From contig NZ_JAPWGX010000006.1 of the NCBI RefSeq assembly GCF_027213965.1, positions 62,001-126,000 of the forward strand: a DNA stretch of 64,000 nt, in the 5' to 3' direction. The notes beneath the pieces were generated by a model. The model was not told the DNA's origin. It worked only from the letters and a program-made list of their open reading frames with translations, and made no database searches. The stretch comes from Maritalea porphyrae (GTDB lineage: Bacteria > Pseudomonadota > Alphaproteobacteria > Rhizobiales > Devosiaceae). Position 1 is the first letter of the stretch, and each line of letters begins with the position of its first letter. Made by a program: the position numbers and the translations under genes. Shown piece by piece: positions 28,677 through 37,183 of this stretch.

Positions 28677-28843
28677 CTTTATCCGTCTTCTTTGTCGTTC
28701 CAAAGCCCAGCGATCGCTGAAGGCTTTTTGAACCCATATGATTGCGGCGGAAAGTGGCCATTCCCCCGGTTAATGTCAAGCTTTGATGCGCAGATTAGCA
28801 ACTCATTCGCCCAACTGCTATCGTGTTTTGGCGCTCAATGCCC

Positions 28844-29755
28844 CTACTCCTTGGCCAAGGGATGGTGATCTTGCACAAGCGAGGTCAACCGCTCATCCAA
28901 AATGTGCGTGTAGATTTGTGTCGTTGAAATATCAGAATGCCCCAACAATAATTGCACCACACGAAGGTCTGCCCCCCTTTCCAACAAATGTGAGGCAAAA
29001 GCATGGCGCAAAATATGTGGCGAGATTTTTGAAGTATCCAATCCAGCGCGCGCCGCCAATGCTTTCAGTTCACGCGCAAACACTTGACGGGCCATATAGC
29101 CGGTGTCCGTTTTTGCCGGAAAAACAAACCGCCCCGGCGCCAAACCTTGCAAATAATTCAACAATGCATCTTTTGCGCGATCGTTGAGCGGCACCACCCG
29201 TTCTTTGTTGCCTTTGCCGATAATGTTTAACATCGACCCTTCTCGCGTCACGCTTGAGCGCAAAAGCCCCACCAATTCAGAAACCCGCATGCCCGTGCCA
29301 TATAAAAGCTCCAACAAAACATATAGCTTTTGCGCCCTAAGTTTTGCCTTGGCTGACAATTCTTCTTCCGTTGCCTCACGTTCGGCCTGCGCAAAAAGCT
29401 GATCCACCTCTTCAATGCTCATGGTCTTTGGCAGTTTGGTGCCCGCTCTTGGCGCGGGAATGACCCGGGTTGGATCATCAGGGCGCACCCCATCAGAAAC
29501 CAAAAACTGATAGAATTGGCGCAAAGAGCTCAAACGCCGCGCCGCACTTGAAGGCGCAAAACCGCGCTCATCCAACGATATTAAATAGTGCTGCACCAGC
29601 TGACGGTCCGCGGTACCGATTTGATGTTTTTGACCATCAACAAACCCCGCATAATCGGTGAGATCGCGCCGGTAGGCCTCAAGCGTATTGCTGGCAGCGC
29701 CGCGCTCTGCACTCATCATTTCTAGGAAGTTTTCGACCAAATATTGATCAGTCAT
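28844..29755 (-). CDS. xerD: Site-specific tyrosine recombinase XerD
   Basis: Resolves chromosome dimers at dif with XerC and FtsK. 303 residues: a SAM-like core-binding N domain (1-90, FLEMMSAERGAASNTLEAYRRDL) and a catalytic domain with Arg in YGTGMRVSELVGL, His-x-x-Arg in SPHILRHAFASHLLERGAD, His in LLGHSDISTTQIYTH and the Tyr nucleophile in the same stretch. No sign that it belongs to a mobile element: it lies in the conserved accA-xerD-aroK neighbourhood. Its ATG overlaps the stop of the 48-residue membrane-protein gene (TAATG), so they are coupled. Confidence 0.95.
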   Translation of the reverse strand: MTDQYLVENFLEMMSAERGAASNTLEAYRRDLTDYAGFVDGQKHQIGTADRQLVQHYLISLDERGFAPSSAARRLSSLRQFYQFLVSDGVRPDDPTRVIPAPRAGTKLPKTMSIEEVDQLFAQAEREATEEELSAKAKLRAQKLYVLLELLYGTGMRVSELVGLLRSSVTREGSMLNIIGKGNKERVVPLNDRAKDALLNYLQGLAPGRFVFPAKTDTGYMARQVFARELKALAARAGLDTSKISPHILRHAFASHLLERGADLRVVQLLLGHSDISTTQIYTHILDERLTSLVQDHHPLAKE

Positions 29756-29901
29756 TAGTTGTTGAACAAGTCGCGCGAGGGAATGCGTTGGCTCATTTCA
29801 CGAGGTTCGGGCTCAACAAAAATCGTCAGCGCATACATTGAGCCATAGATGATCGCTGCGAGTACACCGATAAAGACCAGAAAACGAATAAGCGTGGGCA
29901 T
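29755..29901 (-). CDS. Small conserved-type membrane protein upstream of xerD
   Basis: A 48-residue frame read directly from the sequence: start ATG at 29899-29901, one transmembrane helix RFLVFIGVLAAIIYGSMYAL, then a short tail IFVEPEPREMSQRIPSRDLFNN. The stop overlaps the xerD ATG in the pattern TAATG, strong evidence that it is translated. Small proteins of this pattern (one helix followed by an E/T-P-x-P-R-E-M tail) occur in the same place, between aroK and xerD, in related genomes as far as I recall. Function unknown. Confidence 0.8.
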   Translation of the reverse strand: MPTLIRFLVFIGVLAAIIYGSMYALTIFVEPEPREMSQRIPSRDLFNN

Positions 29902-30039
29902 TTGGACTTGGTTCCTTCCAATTGCACCCTTTTTCGTTCATTTCGCGGTTCCAATCAAGCATTTGATTGAGCGAGGTGGCTTGACAATTCCCCCACAGAT
30001 CGCTTCAACCTCTCATTCAAGAACAAGGTGGAGAAGTTA

Positions 30040-30657
30040 GTGCCCGTCGAACTAGACAGCACCGTAGTGCAACGCAATGCAGATCGGGTTAACGCAAATC
30101 GCGGCGCCAAACCAATTGTGATCATCGGCATGATGGGCGCAGGCAAATCCACGGTCGGCAAACGTGTCGCCCATTTTTTGGGGCTTGAATTTGTTGATAG
30201 CGACGACGAAATTGAATTGGCAGCGGGCATGCCAATTCCCGATATTTTTGAAACCCATGGTGAAGAAGAGTTTCGCGCAGGGGAAACCCGCGTGATCGCC
30301 CGGCTTTTGCGCACCCGCCGTGATGCGATCATTTCAACAGGTGGCGGCGCATATATGGATCCGATCACCCGCAAAAACATATCGCAGCACGCTATTTGCG
30401 TTTGGTTGAAAGCCGATGTTGAATTGCTGTTTGAACGTGTTTCGCGCCGCAACACGCGACCGCTCTTGCGCACGCCTGACCCGTTTGGCACACTCAAAGC
30501 ACTGGTTGATTTAAGATATCCAACTTACGCTGAAGCGGATGTAACCGTTATGTCCCATGAAGCAAGCCACGAACAAATTGGTGCAGAAATAGTGGCGGCC
30601 GTCGCCGACCATTTGGACCCAACCGCAAAGTTAAAAAAAACAAATGACGAGCAATAA
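30040..30657 (+). CDS. aroK: Shikimate kinase
   Basis: Phosphorylates shikimate at the 3-hydroxyl, fifth step of the aromatic pathway. 205 residues if the GTG at 30040 is used: GGAG lies six bases upstream of it, whereas the GTG at 30028 has no spacing for one. Walker A IIGMMGAGKSTVGKR, shikimate-binding FVDSDDEIE and FRAGETRVI, then STGGGAYMDP and the lid RRNTRPLLRTPDP are all present. Its end overlaps aroB by 14 bases; aroK-aroB-CNNM form one plus-strand operon, divergent from the small membrane protein and xerD. Confidence 0.96.
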   Translation: MPVELDSTVVQRNADRVNANRGAKPIVIIGMMGAGKSTVGKRVAHFLGLEFVDSDDEIELAAGMPIPDIFETHGEEEFRAGETRVIARLLRTRRDAIISTGGGAYMDPITRKNISQHAICVWLKADVELLFERVSRRNTRPLLRTPDPFGTLKALVDLRYPTYAEADVTVMSHEASHEQIGAEIVAAVADHLDPTAKLKKTNDEQ

Positions 30658-31753
30658 TATCGTTCATATTGATCTGGGCGAACGTGCCTATGATATTAAT
30701 GTCAGCCCTGACGCCATCGACACACTGGGCGCAAAACTCAAAACCATGTTTCCCGGCGCACGCTATGGAATTGTGACCGATGAGAACGTTGAACGCGAGC
30801 AATTGCCTCGTCTCAAACGCGCCCTTGAGAGCGAAGGGCTAGACTATTCGGTGGTCACCATTCCTGCAGGGGAAAGCTCAAAATGTAACGCACAGCTTAA
30901 TCGTGTTGTTGAGGCTTTGCTCGATGAACGGCTTGAGCGCAACGACATTATTATTGCATTTGGCGGCGGCGTTGTGGGTGATTTGGCAGGCTTTGCTGCC
31001 TCCATTATCCGGCGCGGCATGGATTTTGTGCAAGTTCCGACCTCATTGTTGGCGCAAGTGGATAGTTCTGTTGGCGGTAAAACCGGTATCAACTCGCCCC
31101 ACGGCAAAAACCTAATTGGTGCCTTTCATCAACCCCGCTATGTGGCTGCCGACTTGCAAGCGCTTGGCACTTTGTCTGAACGTCAGTTCCGTGCCGGCTA
31201 TGCAGAAATGGCAAAATATGGCCTGATCGACGATGAAGAGTTTTTCTTTTGGCTGGAAGAACATTGGCGCGAAATCTTTGAAGGCGGCCCCGCCCGTGCA
31301 AAAGCCATCGCCCATTCTTGCCGCGCAAAGGCGCGCTTTGTTGCAGCGGACGAAAAAGAACATGGCGCGCGTGCCCTGCTCAACCTGGGGCACACCTTTG
31401 GCCATGCTTTTGAAGCGGTCACCGGCTATTCAGATCGCTTGTTGCACGGCGAAGCCATTTCAATCGGCATGGTGCTGGCCCATCGCTATTCCACCAAAAT
31501 TGGTATCGCCAATGGCCAAGACGCAGTGCGTGTCACCAACCACTTCAAAGCCGTTGGTCTGCCAACCGAGCTCAACGATATCCCAGGCCCCCTCGCTTCA
31601 ACCGAAGAATTAATGCATCATATCGCTCAAGACAAAAAAGTATCGCGCGGCACACTCACCTTTATTTTGACAAATGGCGTTGGCAAGGCTTTCATTCAAA
31701 AGGGATGTGACCCACATTCAATTTCTGCGTTTCTTGAGGAGCAACGAACCTAA
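30644..31753 (+). CDS. aroB: 3-Dehydroquinate synthase
   Basis: Converts DAHP to 3-dehydroquinate using NAD and a divalent metal, second step of the aromatic pathway. 369 residues. FGGGVVGDLAGFAASII is the NAD-binding glycine region; QVPTSLLAQVDSSVGGKTGIN is the family signature; the metal ligands lie in GYAEMAKYG, LLNLGHTFGHAFE and HGEAISIGM. It overlaps both aroK (14 bases) and the following CNNM-family gene (one base, TAATG), indicating translational coupling. Confidence 0.98.
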   Translation: MTSNNIVHIDLGERAYDINVSPDAIDTLGAKLKTMFPGARYGIVTDENVEREQLPRLKRALESEGLDYSVVTIPAGESSKCNAQLNRVVEALLDERLERNDIIIAFGGGVVGDLAGFAASIIRRGMDFVQVPTSLLAQVDSSVGGKTGINSPHGKNLIGAFHQPRYVAADLQALGTLSERQFRAGYAEMAKYGLIDDEEFFFWLEEHWREIFEGGPARAKAIAHSCRAKARFVAADEKEHGARALLNLGHTFGHAFEAVTGYSDRLLHGEAISIGMVLAHRYSTKIGIANGQDAVRVTNHFKAVGLPTELNDIPGPLASTEELMHHIAQDKKVSRGTLTFILTNGVGKAFIQKGCDPHSISAFLEEQRT

Positions 31754-33033
31754 TGGCTGAGTTTTTCGCATCAATGCCACCAACCTTTTGGATTTCGGTG
31801 GTCTCAATTCTGGTGCTGCTTTCCCTTTCTGGGTTTTTCTCTGGCTCCGAAACAGCCCTGACCGCAGCTTCCCGCGCCCGCATTCACCACTGGGTAAAGG
31901 CCGGAAACAAGCGTGCTGAGCTCGTTGAAAAACTTATTGCCGATAAAGAGCGCTTGATCGGCGCACTATTGCTGGGCAACAACCTCGTCAACATCCTCGC
32001 GTCCTCTTTGGCCACAAGCGTGTTGATCGCCCTGTTTGGTGACACGGGTGTGATATATGCAACGATCGCCATGACCGCGCTTGTTGTTATATTTTCTGAA
32101 GTTTTGCCAAAAACCTGGGCCATTTCCAAACCTGATGAATTTGCGTTGGGCGTTGCCCCAATTGTGCGGCCCATCGTGGCCTTATTTGCCCCAATCACAT
32201 TTGCCATCCAAAAACTTGTCAACGCCCTATTGCGCATGGTGGGTGCCCGCCGCGAAGGCGATGACACGGGCATGACCGGCCACGAAGAATTGCGCGGCAC
32301 TGTGGACCTTTTGCACCGAGAGGGCGAGGTGATCAAAAACGACCGCGATATGCTTGGCGGCATTTTAGATCTCAGCGCATTGGAAGTATCCGACGTGATG
32401 GTCCACCGCACCAAAATGCTCGCTTTAGACGCTGAAATGCCCAAAGAGCAGCTGGTCCAGGAAATCCTTGAAAGCCCCTATACCCGCATTCCATTGTGGA
32501 AGGACGACAAAGAAAACATTGTCGGTGTTGTACATGCCAAAGACATGCTGCGGGCTTTGTTCAAAGCCGGTGGCGACGTGGAGCAGCTCAATATCTCCGC
32601 CATCGTTTCAAAACCTTGGTTTGTACCAGACACGACCCCCGTGCAGGCACAGCTCAACGCGTTTTTGCGCGAAAACGCGCACTTTGCCTTGGTGGTCGAC
32701 GAATATGGCGAAGTTGAAGGGCTCATAACCCTTGAAGACATATTGGAAGAAATCGTTGGGGAAATTGCCGACGAGCATGATGAAGTCATGGAAGGGGCGA
32801 AAAAACAACCAGACGGCTCCTATATTGTTGATGGCTCTCTGCCGATCCGCGATATCAATCGTGCGCTCGATTGGAACCTGCCCGATGAAAATGCCACCAC
32901 CATTGCTGGTCTTGTTTTGGACGAAGCTAAAATGATCCCCAACATCAACCAGACCTTCACATTCCACGGCAAGCGCTTCCGCGTGTTGAAAAAAGAACGA
33001 AATCGCATCACAGAACTAAAGATAATTCCCTAA
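31753..33033 (+). CDS. CNNM/CorC-type transporter-associated protein (DUF21, CBS pair, CorC_HlyC)
   Basis: 426 residues. The N-terminal CNNM/DUF21 membrane domain (about 1-190) has three to four hydrophobic helices and FFSGSETALTAASRARIH plus LLGNNLVNILASSLATS. A CBS pair (about 205-325) includes DVMVHRTKM and HFALVVDEYGEVEGLITLEDILEEIVGEI, and the C-terminal CorC_HlyC domain (about 340-425) ends the protein. Homologues (MpfA, YrkA, CorC) are implicated in Mg/Na transport and are often misnamed hemolysins. It is the last gene of the aroK-aroB operon, the usual rhizobial arrangement. Confidence 0.95.
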   Translation: MAEFFASMPPTFWISVVSILVLLSLSGFFSGSETALTAASRARIHHWVKAGNKRAELVEKLIADKERLIGALLLGNNLVNILASSLATSVLIALFGDTGVIYATIAMTALVVIFSEVLPKTWAISKPDEFALGVAPIVRPIVALFAPITFAIQKLVNALLRMVGARREGDDTGMTGHEELRGTVDLLHREGEVIKNDRDMLGGILDLSALEVSDVMVHRTKMLALDAEMPKEQLVQEILESPYTRIPLWKDDKENIVGVVHAKDMLRALFKAGGDVEQLNISAIVSKPWFVPDTTPVQAQLNAFLRENAHFALVVDEYGEVEGLITLEDILEEIVGEIADEHDEVMEGAKKQPDGSYIVDGSLPIRDINRALDWNLPDENATTIAGLVLDEAKMIPNINQTFTFHGKRFRVLKKERNRITELKIIP

Positions 33034-33144
33034 GTATTTTCTGAGGTCTCGACAGATCAAGCTCTCATCAGGTCGTTGAAATTCAAAGGGAAAATCGGTT
33101 GGCTAAAATGCCACCCAATTTGCGGATCTTATCATAAGTTCTGC

Positions 33145-33168
33145 TCATTATGCTTTTGAGCATGATGA
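33145..33168 (+). promoter_or_regulatory. Hairpin overlapping the start codons of the GGDEF-EAL gene
   Basis: Bases 33145-33154 pair with 33159-33168 around a TTTG loop (ten pairs, one G-U in RNA). The stem contains the ATG at 33150 and the tandem ATGs at 33162-33168, so it could limit ribosome access. No strong ribosome-binding site precedes it. Regulatory meaning is inference. Confidence 0.4.
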
Positions 33169-34772
33169 TGAAAAAATGTTGGAAAAAACTATGTCAGTAC
33201 TTTGCGGGCGATCCCTCGATCAGCCCGTTCAAACTGACATTGTTTCAATCAACTGGGGCAACAGTGCTTGCCTCTATTCTTGCAGTGATCGCCTATAATA
33301 CTGTTGGTGTCTATTACGCAGGCATTTGGTACCAATTGGGGGTGACCCTTGTCATTGCCTCTTTCGTGGCCCCGATCTTTCTGTTCCCATCCTACCGCAC
33401 TTCAGGGCGCTTACAGCGCGCAAATGCCATTATCAAAGCGCAAGCCACAACCGATCATTTAACCGGCCTGCCCAACATGCTGGCGCTTAACAACCAGTTG
33501 AAAAATCTTCTGACTGACGACAAAAACCAAACAGCTTTTGCGCTACATTTCCTAGATATCGACCGATTTAAACAGGTCAACGATTCGCTTGGTCATGATG
33601 TGGGCAATGAACTGATCATTGAAACAGGGCGGCGCATTCAAGACTGGGTCGGCAACGCCGGATTTGTTGCTCGGTTTGGCGGCGATGAATTTGTCGTCAT
33701 TCAATTTGCCACGTCAAATGAATTGGCTGCCACCCATTTTGGCCGCGAGCTGCGCGTGCATCTGGCGAAGCGGTATAATCTGTCAGACCACGAAATTAAT
33801 GTGACCGCTTCTATTGGCACAGCCCTTTCGCCGTTTCATGGCACCAACCAAGAACAATTGCTCAAAGCCGCTGATTTGGCGCTTTATAAAGCCAAAGAAA
33901 CCGGCCACGCCAGTTGCGTCTTTGAACCCCGCTTCGCCTCAGAAGCGTCAAACCGCCGCCGGATCGAGGGCATTCTGCGCGATACAATTGAAAAAGGCAC
34001 CCTAATACCCTATTTCCATTCCATCGTTCAGGCCAAAAATCCACTGCAAATTGCAGGGTTCGAAGCCCTTTGCCGAATTGAATTGCCCGATGGCGAAATC
34101 CTAAACCCAGAACAATTCATCCCCATCGCTGAAAGCACAGGATTGATTTTGGATATTGGCGCACACATGCTGCAGCAAGCCTGTATCGAGTGTGCGAGTT
34201 GGCACCCCGACCTATTTGTATCGGTGAATGTATCACCCGTACAAATGATCCGATCTGACTTTTTGACCACCGTTCAAGAGGCCCTTAACGACAGCGGGTT
34301 GCCCCCATATCGGCTGGAACTTGAAATCACCGAATCTGTTTTGATCAATGATGTCGAGCACATTCGAACCACTCTTGAGCGGGTGCGCGCGCTAGGCGTT
34401 CAAATTGCCTTAGATGATTTTGGCGCAGGCTATTGTGGCCTTCACTATTTGCGTCAAATTGAAATTGATAAAATCAAAATCGACAAATCCATCATCGACG
34501 ATGCAGCAACGGTTGAGATCTCCCGCAACATTCTGAACGGCGTATCCCTGATCGCCAAACAAATGGAGATCACATTGGTGGCCGAAGGCGTCGACGACAT
34601 CACCAAGGCTGAATTCTTGTCAAAAGGCGAGCGCGTGCACCAGTTCCAAGGTTATCTCTTCTCAAAACCTGTAAACGCGGTGAACGCCCGCCGCATGCAA
34701 GAAATACTCCCAAGCCAAGCGACGGGCTCTAATGTGATCCAGCTGCCTGTCAAATCAAATGACAGGGCCTAA
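33150..34772 (+). CDS. Membrane-anchored GGDEF-EAL cyclic-di-GMP protein
   Basis: 540 residues. Two N-terminal transmembrane helices (about 32-52 and 60-80) anchor a GGDEF domain with intact FGGDEF at 177-181 and HFLDIDRFKQVNDSLGH, followed by an EAL domain with FEALCR at 304-309, LELEITESVL, DDFGAGYCGLHYL and KIDKSIID. The usual Y-Q-P at the EAL entrance is Y-F-H, so phosphodiesterase activity may be reduced. It may make, degrade or sense c-di-GMP. Start uncertain: ATGs at 33150, 33162, 33165 and 33168 are all in frame. Monocistronic; 116 bases separate it from the aro operon. Confidence 0.93.
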   Translation: MLLSMMMKKCWKKLCQYFAGDPSISPFKLTLFQSTGATVLASILAVIAYNTVGVYYAGIWYQLGVTLVIASFVAPIFLFPSYRTSGRLQRANAIIKAQATTDHLTGLPNMLALNNQLKNLLTDDKNQTAFALHFLDIDRFKQVNDSLGHDVGNELIIETGRRIQDWVGNAGFVARFGGDEFVVIQFATSNELAATHFGRELRVHLAKRYNLSDHEINVTASIGTALSPFHGTNQEQLLKAADLALYKAKETGHASCVFEPRFASEASNRRRIEGILRDTIEKGTLIPYFHSIVQAKNPLQIAGFEALCRIELPDGEILNPEQFIPIAESTGLILDIGAHMLQQACIECASWHPDLFVSVNVSPVQMIRSDFLTTVQEALNDSGLPPYRLELEITESVLINDVEHIRTTLERVRALGVQIALDDFGAGYCGLHYLRQIEIDKIKIDKSIIDDAATVEISRNILNGVSLIAKQMEITLVAEGVDDITKAEFLSKGERVHQFQGYLFSKPVNAVNARRMQEILPSQATGSNVIQLPVKSNDRA

Positions 34773-34783
34773 GGCGTCTGATC

Positions 34784-35680
34784 TTAGTTTGTTGGTGCCT
34801 TTTTCGATTTGGTTTCTCTAAACCAAACCAACAAACCCGCACCGATGGTAATCGCACCACCTATCAAGGTGATCACATCGGTCATATGCCCAAAAAACAA
34901 AAGTGTAAGCCCCACAGCCACCGGCAGCGCCAAGAAATTTAGCGGCTGCAATGTGCTCGCTGGCGCATGTTTTAACGCCACGGTGAACAAGAGGTGCGTC
35001 GCAATGGCGCAAACGATAACAATAATCATCAGCAACCAGCCGCGCATACCCATGGCTTCAAGTTCAAATACACCAGTTACAGTGGACAAGACCAAAGCCA
35101 CCAGAGCCAAATAAAGCATCGATGTTTTGGTACTATCTTTTGTGGCCACTTTTCGCGTCAACACCGTGTAAAGCGAAAAACTCAATACAGCGCCAACGAC
35201 CAACCAGATAGAAACATCAATCGTTTGGAAGCCAGGGCGAATGACAACCATTGCGCCCACAAAGCCGACCAAAACAGCAATCCAACGGTAAATCCCCATC
35301 TTCTCCCCGAGGATCGGTACAGCCAGCAAGCTGACGACAATGGGATAGAGCATAAACATGGCCTGCAAATCAGAGGTTTGCATATGGCCCAGTGCAGCGG
35401 AAAACAGCCAAATGTCAATGAGCAACAAAACAGACCGTAGGATTTGCAGTTTGGGATAATGCGAGCGTGCAACCAATCGAAGGTCACTGTTTCGACCGAT
35501 CCATATCAGGGTGAATAATGCCACCCCCCAAAACCGGATCATAACCACCTGCATGACCGAAAAATCGGCCACCAATAATTTGACAGCAATATCCTGCACC
35601 CCAAAAATTACCAATGACACAAGCGTCAAAATGATCGCCTTGGGCACATTCTCTGATGGCGCTGTAGCAGCGTTTTTCAT
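34784..35680 (-). CDS. DMT superfamily exporter (two EamA domains)
   Basis: A 298-residue inner-membrane protein with about ten hydrophobic helices in two EamA repeats: ILTLVSLVIFGVQDIAVKLLVAD... and WLVVGAVLSFSLYTVLTRKVATKDS.... Typical members export amino acids or other metabolites (E. coli EamA: cysteine and O-acetylserine), but the substrate here is not determined. The start lies immediately after the stop of a 42-codon upstream frame that overlaps a terminator-like hairpin, so expression may be controlled by attenuation. Convergent with the GGDEF-EAL gene. Confidence 0.93.
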   Translation of the reverse strand: MKNAATAPSENVPKAIILTLVSLVIFGVQDIAVKLLVADFSVMQVVMIRFWGVALFTLIWIGRNSDLRLVARSHYPKLQILRSVLLLIDIWLFSAALGHMQTSDLQAMFMLYPIVVSLLAVPILGEKMGIYRWIAVLVGFVGAMVVIRPGFQTIDVSIWLVVGAVLSFSLYTVLTRKVATKDSTKTSMLYLALVALVLSTVTGVFELEAMGMRGWLLMIIVIVCAIATHLLFTVALKHAPASTLQPLNFLALPVAVGLTLLFFGHMTDVITLIGGAITIGAGLLVWFRETKSKKAPTN

Positions 35681-35809
35681 TCAAACTATCCTTTGATTCG
35701 ATAAGTGAGCAAAAAACGCCCCACATGCAAAACCGCACGCAAAAAACCGCGCATGCAGAAGCAAGCGCGGGGCGTTTAAATTTACTCTTTTGTGAAAAAT
35801 ATACTGCAT
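35681..35809 (-). CDS. Putative leader peptide upstream of the DMT exporter
   Basis: A 42-residue frame with ATG at 35807-35809 and a weak GGA eight bases upstream. It reads MQYIFHKRVNLNAPR, then a stretch rich in Leu, Phe, Ala, Cys and Gly (HARFFACGFACGAFFAH) and ends NQRIV. Its TGA at 35681-35683 directly abuts the exporter ATG, so the two are probably coupled. The middle of the frame is the nested hairpin at 35711-35777. No signal peptide or known domain. It looks like a regulatory leader rather than a functional protein; that is inference. Confidence 0.45.
   Translation of the reverse strand: MQYIFHKRVNLNAPRLLLHARFFACGFACGAFFAHLSNQRIV
35711..35777 (-). promoter_or_regulatory. Nested hairpin with T run (candidate attenuator) before the DMT exporter
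   Basis: On the minus strand AAACGCCCC (35777-35769) pairs perfectly with GGGGCGTTT (35722-35714), and T continues to 35711. Inside the 46-base loop, GCATGC (35756-35751) can pair with GCATGT (35728-35723), and two imperfect copies of GCGGTTTT occur. It ends about 30 bases before the exporter ATG. It could be an attenuator of the exporter, or simply the terminator of the DUF4386 transcript from 36031. Confidence 0.55.
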
Positions 35810-36030
35810 TGCTTGGTCCCTAAGTGCGCAAATCAGACGTTGATTTGAGCTGCACTTGGACGAAGCTTGGGCAGTGCCGTGACATTGCAACACGCCACGG
35901 CACACGTCAATACTTTTGTTGCTCCACTACTGCTTTTTGGCTCGCAACCTCACTTCGGTTGAAAACACATAAATACGTCAGCCCTGTTGATGCGCTAATT
36001 AAAAGACCAACGCGCTCAACCAATCCCACA

Positions 36031-36756
36031 TCATGCGGTTTTTAAGTGCCCCAGATTCTTCAAGGCGCGCTCATCAAACCCTTTGAAAATCAACCAAAGG
36101 GCAAAAACCATCTCTTGCACGGCAATTGGCACCATGAGCCCGGTTGCAAGCGTAGGTGAGATAAGTTCAAACGTATAAAACAGGCTGCCCGACAGTAACA
36201 GCACGGCAGAAACTATTCCTGCCAATGAAATCCATCGTGGCACCAGCCTGGACTGAAACAGCAATATATTGAGAATAATCGCGCCGATTACGAAAAACAG
36301 CAAAAACACCGGCCCCGCCTCCGCGCCCCAATAATTCACAGATTGAATGGAGGCGCCAATATGTTCAATCATCTGCCGCTCAGCACCACCGCCCGCGATA
36401 TATTCTTTGCTTAACCCGATCAAAGAGAGCTTGTTTATTTCACCCACCCCAATCAGCAACAATGCTTCAAAGCTGCGCATAACCACATATGCGAGCGCCA
36501 AGATTTCACTTTGTCGCCTCAAAATTGGATAAAACACCACCGCGATGAGCGGCACGGCAACCAAAGAGCCAACTTGAATAAGAAGGCCAACCATCACCTG
36601 GACCCTATTGGGATAGATGGTTTCTAAATAGTCTGGCGCATTGAGTATGGGGGCGTAGATGAGCTCAGCGAGCGAAAAGACAACCGTTGCAATAATAAAA
36701 AGAACAGCAATTATGATCGCTGAGCGCTTGTGTGAATAGGTGCGTTCCTCGTTCAT
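36031..36756 (-). CDS. DUF4386 family integral membrane protein
   Basis: 241 residues with about six or seven hydrophobic helices: AIIIAVLFIIATVVFSLAEL, VMVGLLIQVGSLVAVPLIAV, IGVGEINKLSLIGL, AGPVFLLFFVIGAIILNILL, ISLAGIVSAVLLLSGSLFYTF and PIAVQEMVFALWLIF. The invariant-looking RSFEALLLIGVGE and the final KGF match DUF4386. Inner membrane; no known function. It has GGAGGAGATAAT just upstream of its ATG, a strong ribosome-binding site. Alone on its strand between bolA and the DMT leader. Confidence 0.88.
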   Translation of the reverse strand: MNEERTYSHKRSAIIIAVLFIIATVVFSLAELIYAPILNAPDYLETIYPNRVQVMVGLLIQVGSLVAVPLIAVVFYPILRRQSEILALAYVVMRSFEALLLIGVGEINKLSLIGLSKEYIAGGGAERQMIEHIGASIQSVNYWGAEAGPVFLLFFVIGAIILNILLFQSRLVPRWISLAGIVSAVLLLSGSLFYTFELISPTLATGLMVPIAVQEMVFALWLIFKGFDERALKNLGHLKTA

Positions 36757-36845
36757 TATCTCCTCCTCAAAAGCAAGAAGGATATCGCAGTTTAAAGCTG
36801 ACTGATTTGACTTCTATCAAGAGCGAGGACCCTCAAGAACGCTCG

Positions 36846-37112
36846 TTAGCCTGCGCTCGGGCTGACCTCTATCGCAAAAGCATGGATCTCCTGTTTTAGC
36901 TCAACAGCCAGACAATCCATAATGGCGCGATGCTGAGCAACGCGCAGTTTACCGTCCAGCATTGGCGAGGAAATCTGCACCCGAAAGTGCGAGTTGCCAC
37001 CTTCACGATATCCTGCATGCCCACGATGCAATTCACTCTCATCAATCACATTCAGGTGTGTTGGATGGAATTCTTCAGTTAATTTCTCAATGATTGTCTG
37101 TTTCATCGACAT
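36846..37112 (-). CDS. BolA family protein
   Basis: 88 residues from the ATG at 37112 (an ATG at 37106 is also possible; the longest frame to 37178 runs into the divergent J-domain gene). It starts MSMKQTIIEKLTEEFHPTHLNVIDESELHRGHAG, the standard BolA N-terminus, then SHFRVQISSPMLDGK and RAIMDCLAVELKQEIHAFAIE. BolA proteins act with monothiol glutaredoxins in iron-sulfur trafficking or as regulators. Divergent bolA / J-domain gene followed by cobS-cobT is a conserved rhizobial order. Confidence 0.95.
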   Translation of the reverse strand: MSMKQTIIEKLTEEFHPTHLNVIDESELHRGHAGYREGGNSHFRVQISSPMLDGKLRVAQHRAIMDCLAVELKQEIHAFAIEVSPSAG

Positions 37113-37183
37113 AAGGGGTTTTGCTCTCGCCGGTTTTTGATGTAAAAGAGGTGTCCTTTTCTCTAACTTTAAGAGCACGTACC

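Noticed and set aside
28844-29755. Tyrosine recombinase as sign of a mobile element
   Set aside because: Sequence and neighbours (accA, aroK, aroB) identify the housekeeping dimer-resolution enzyme XerD.
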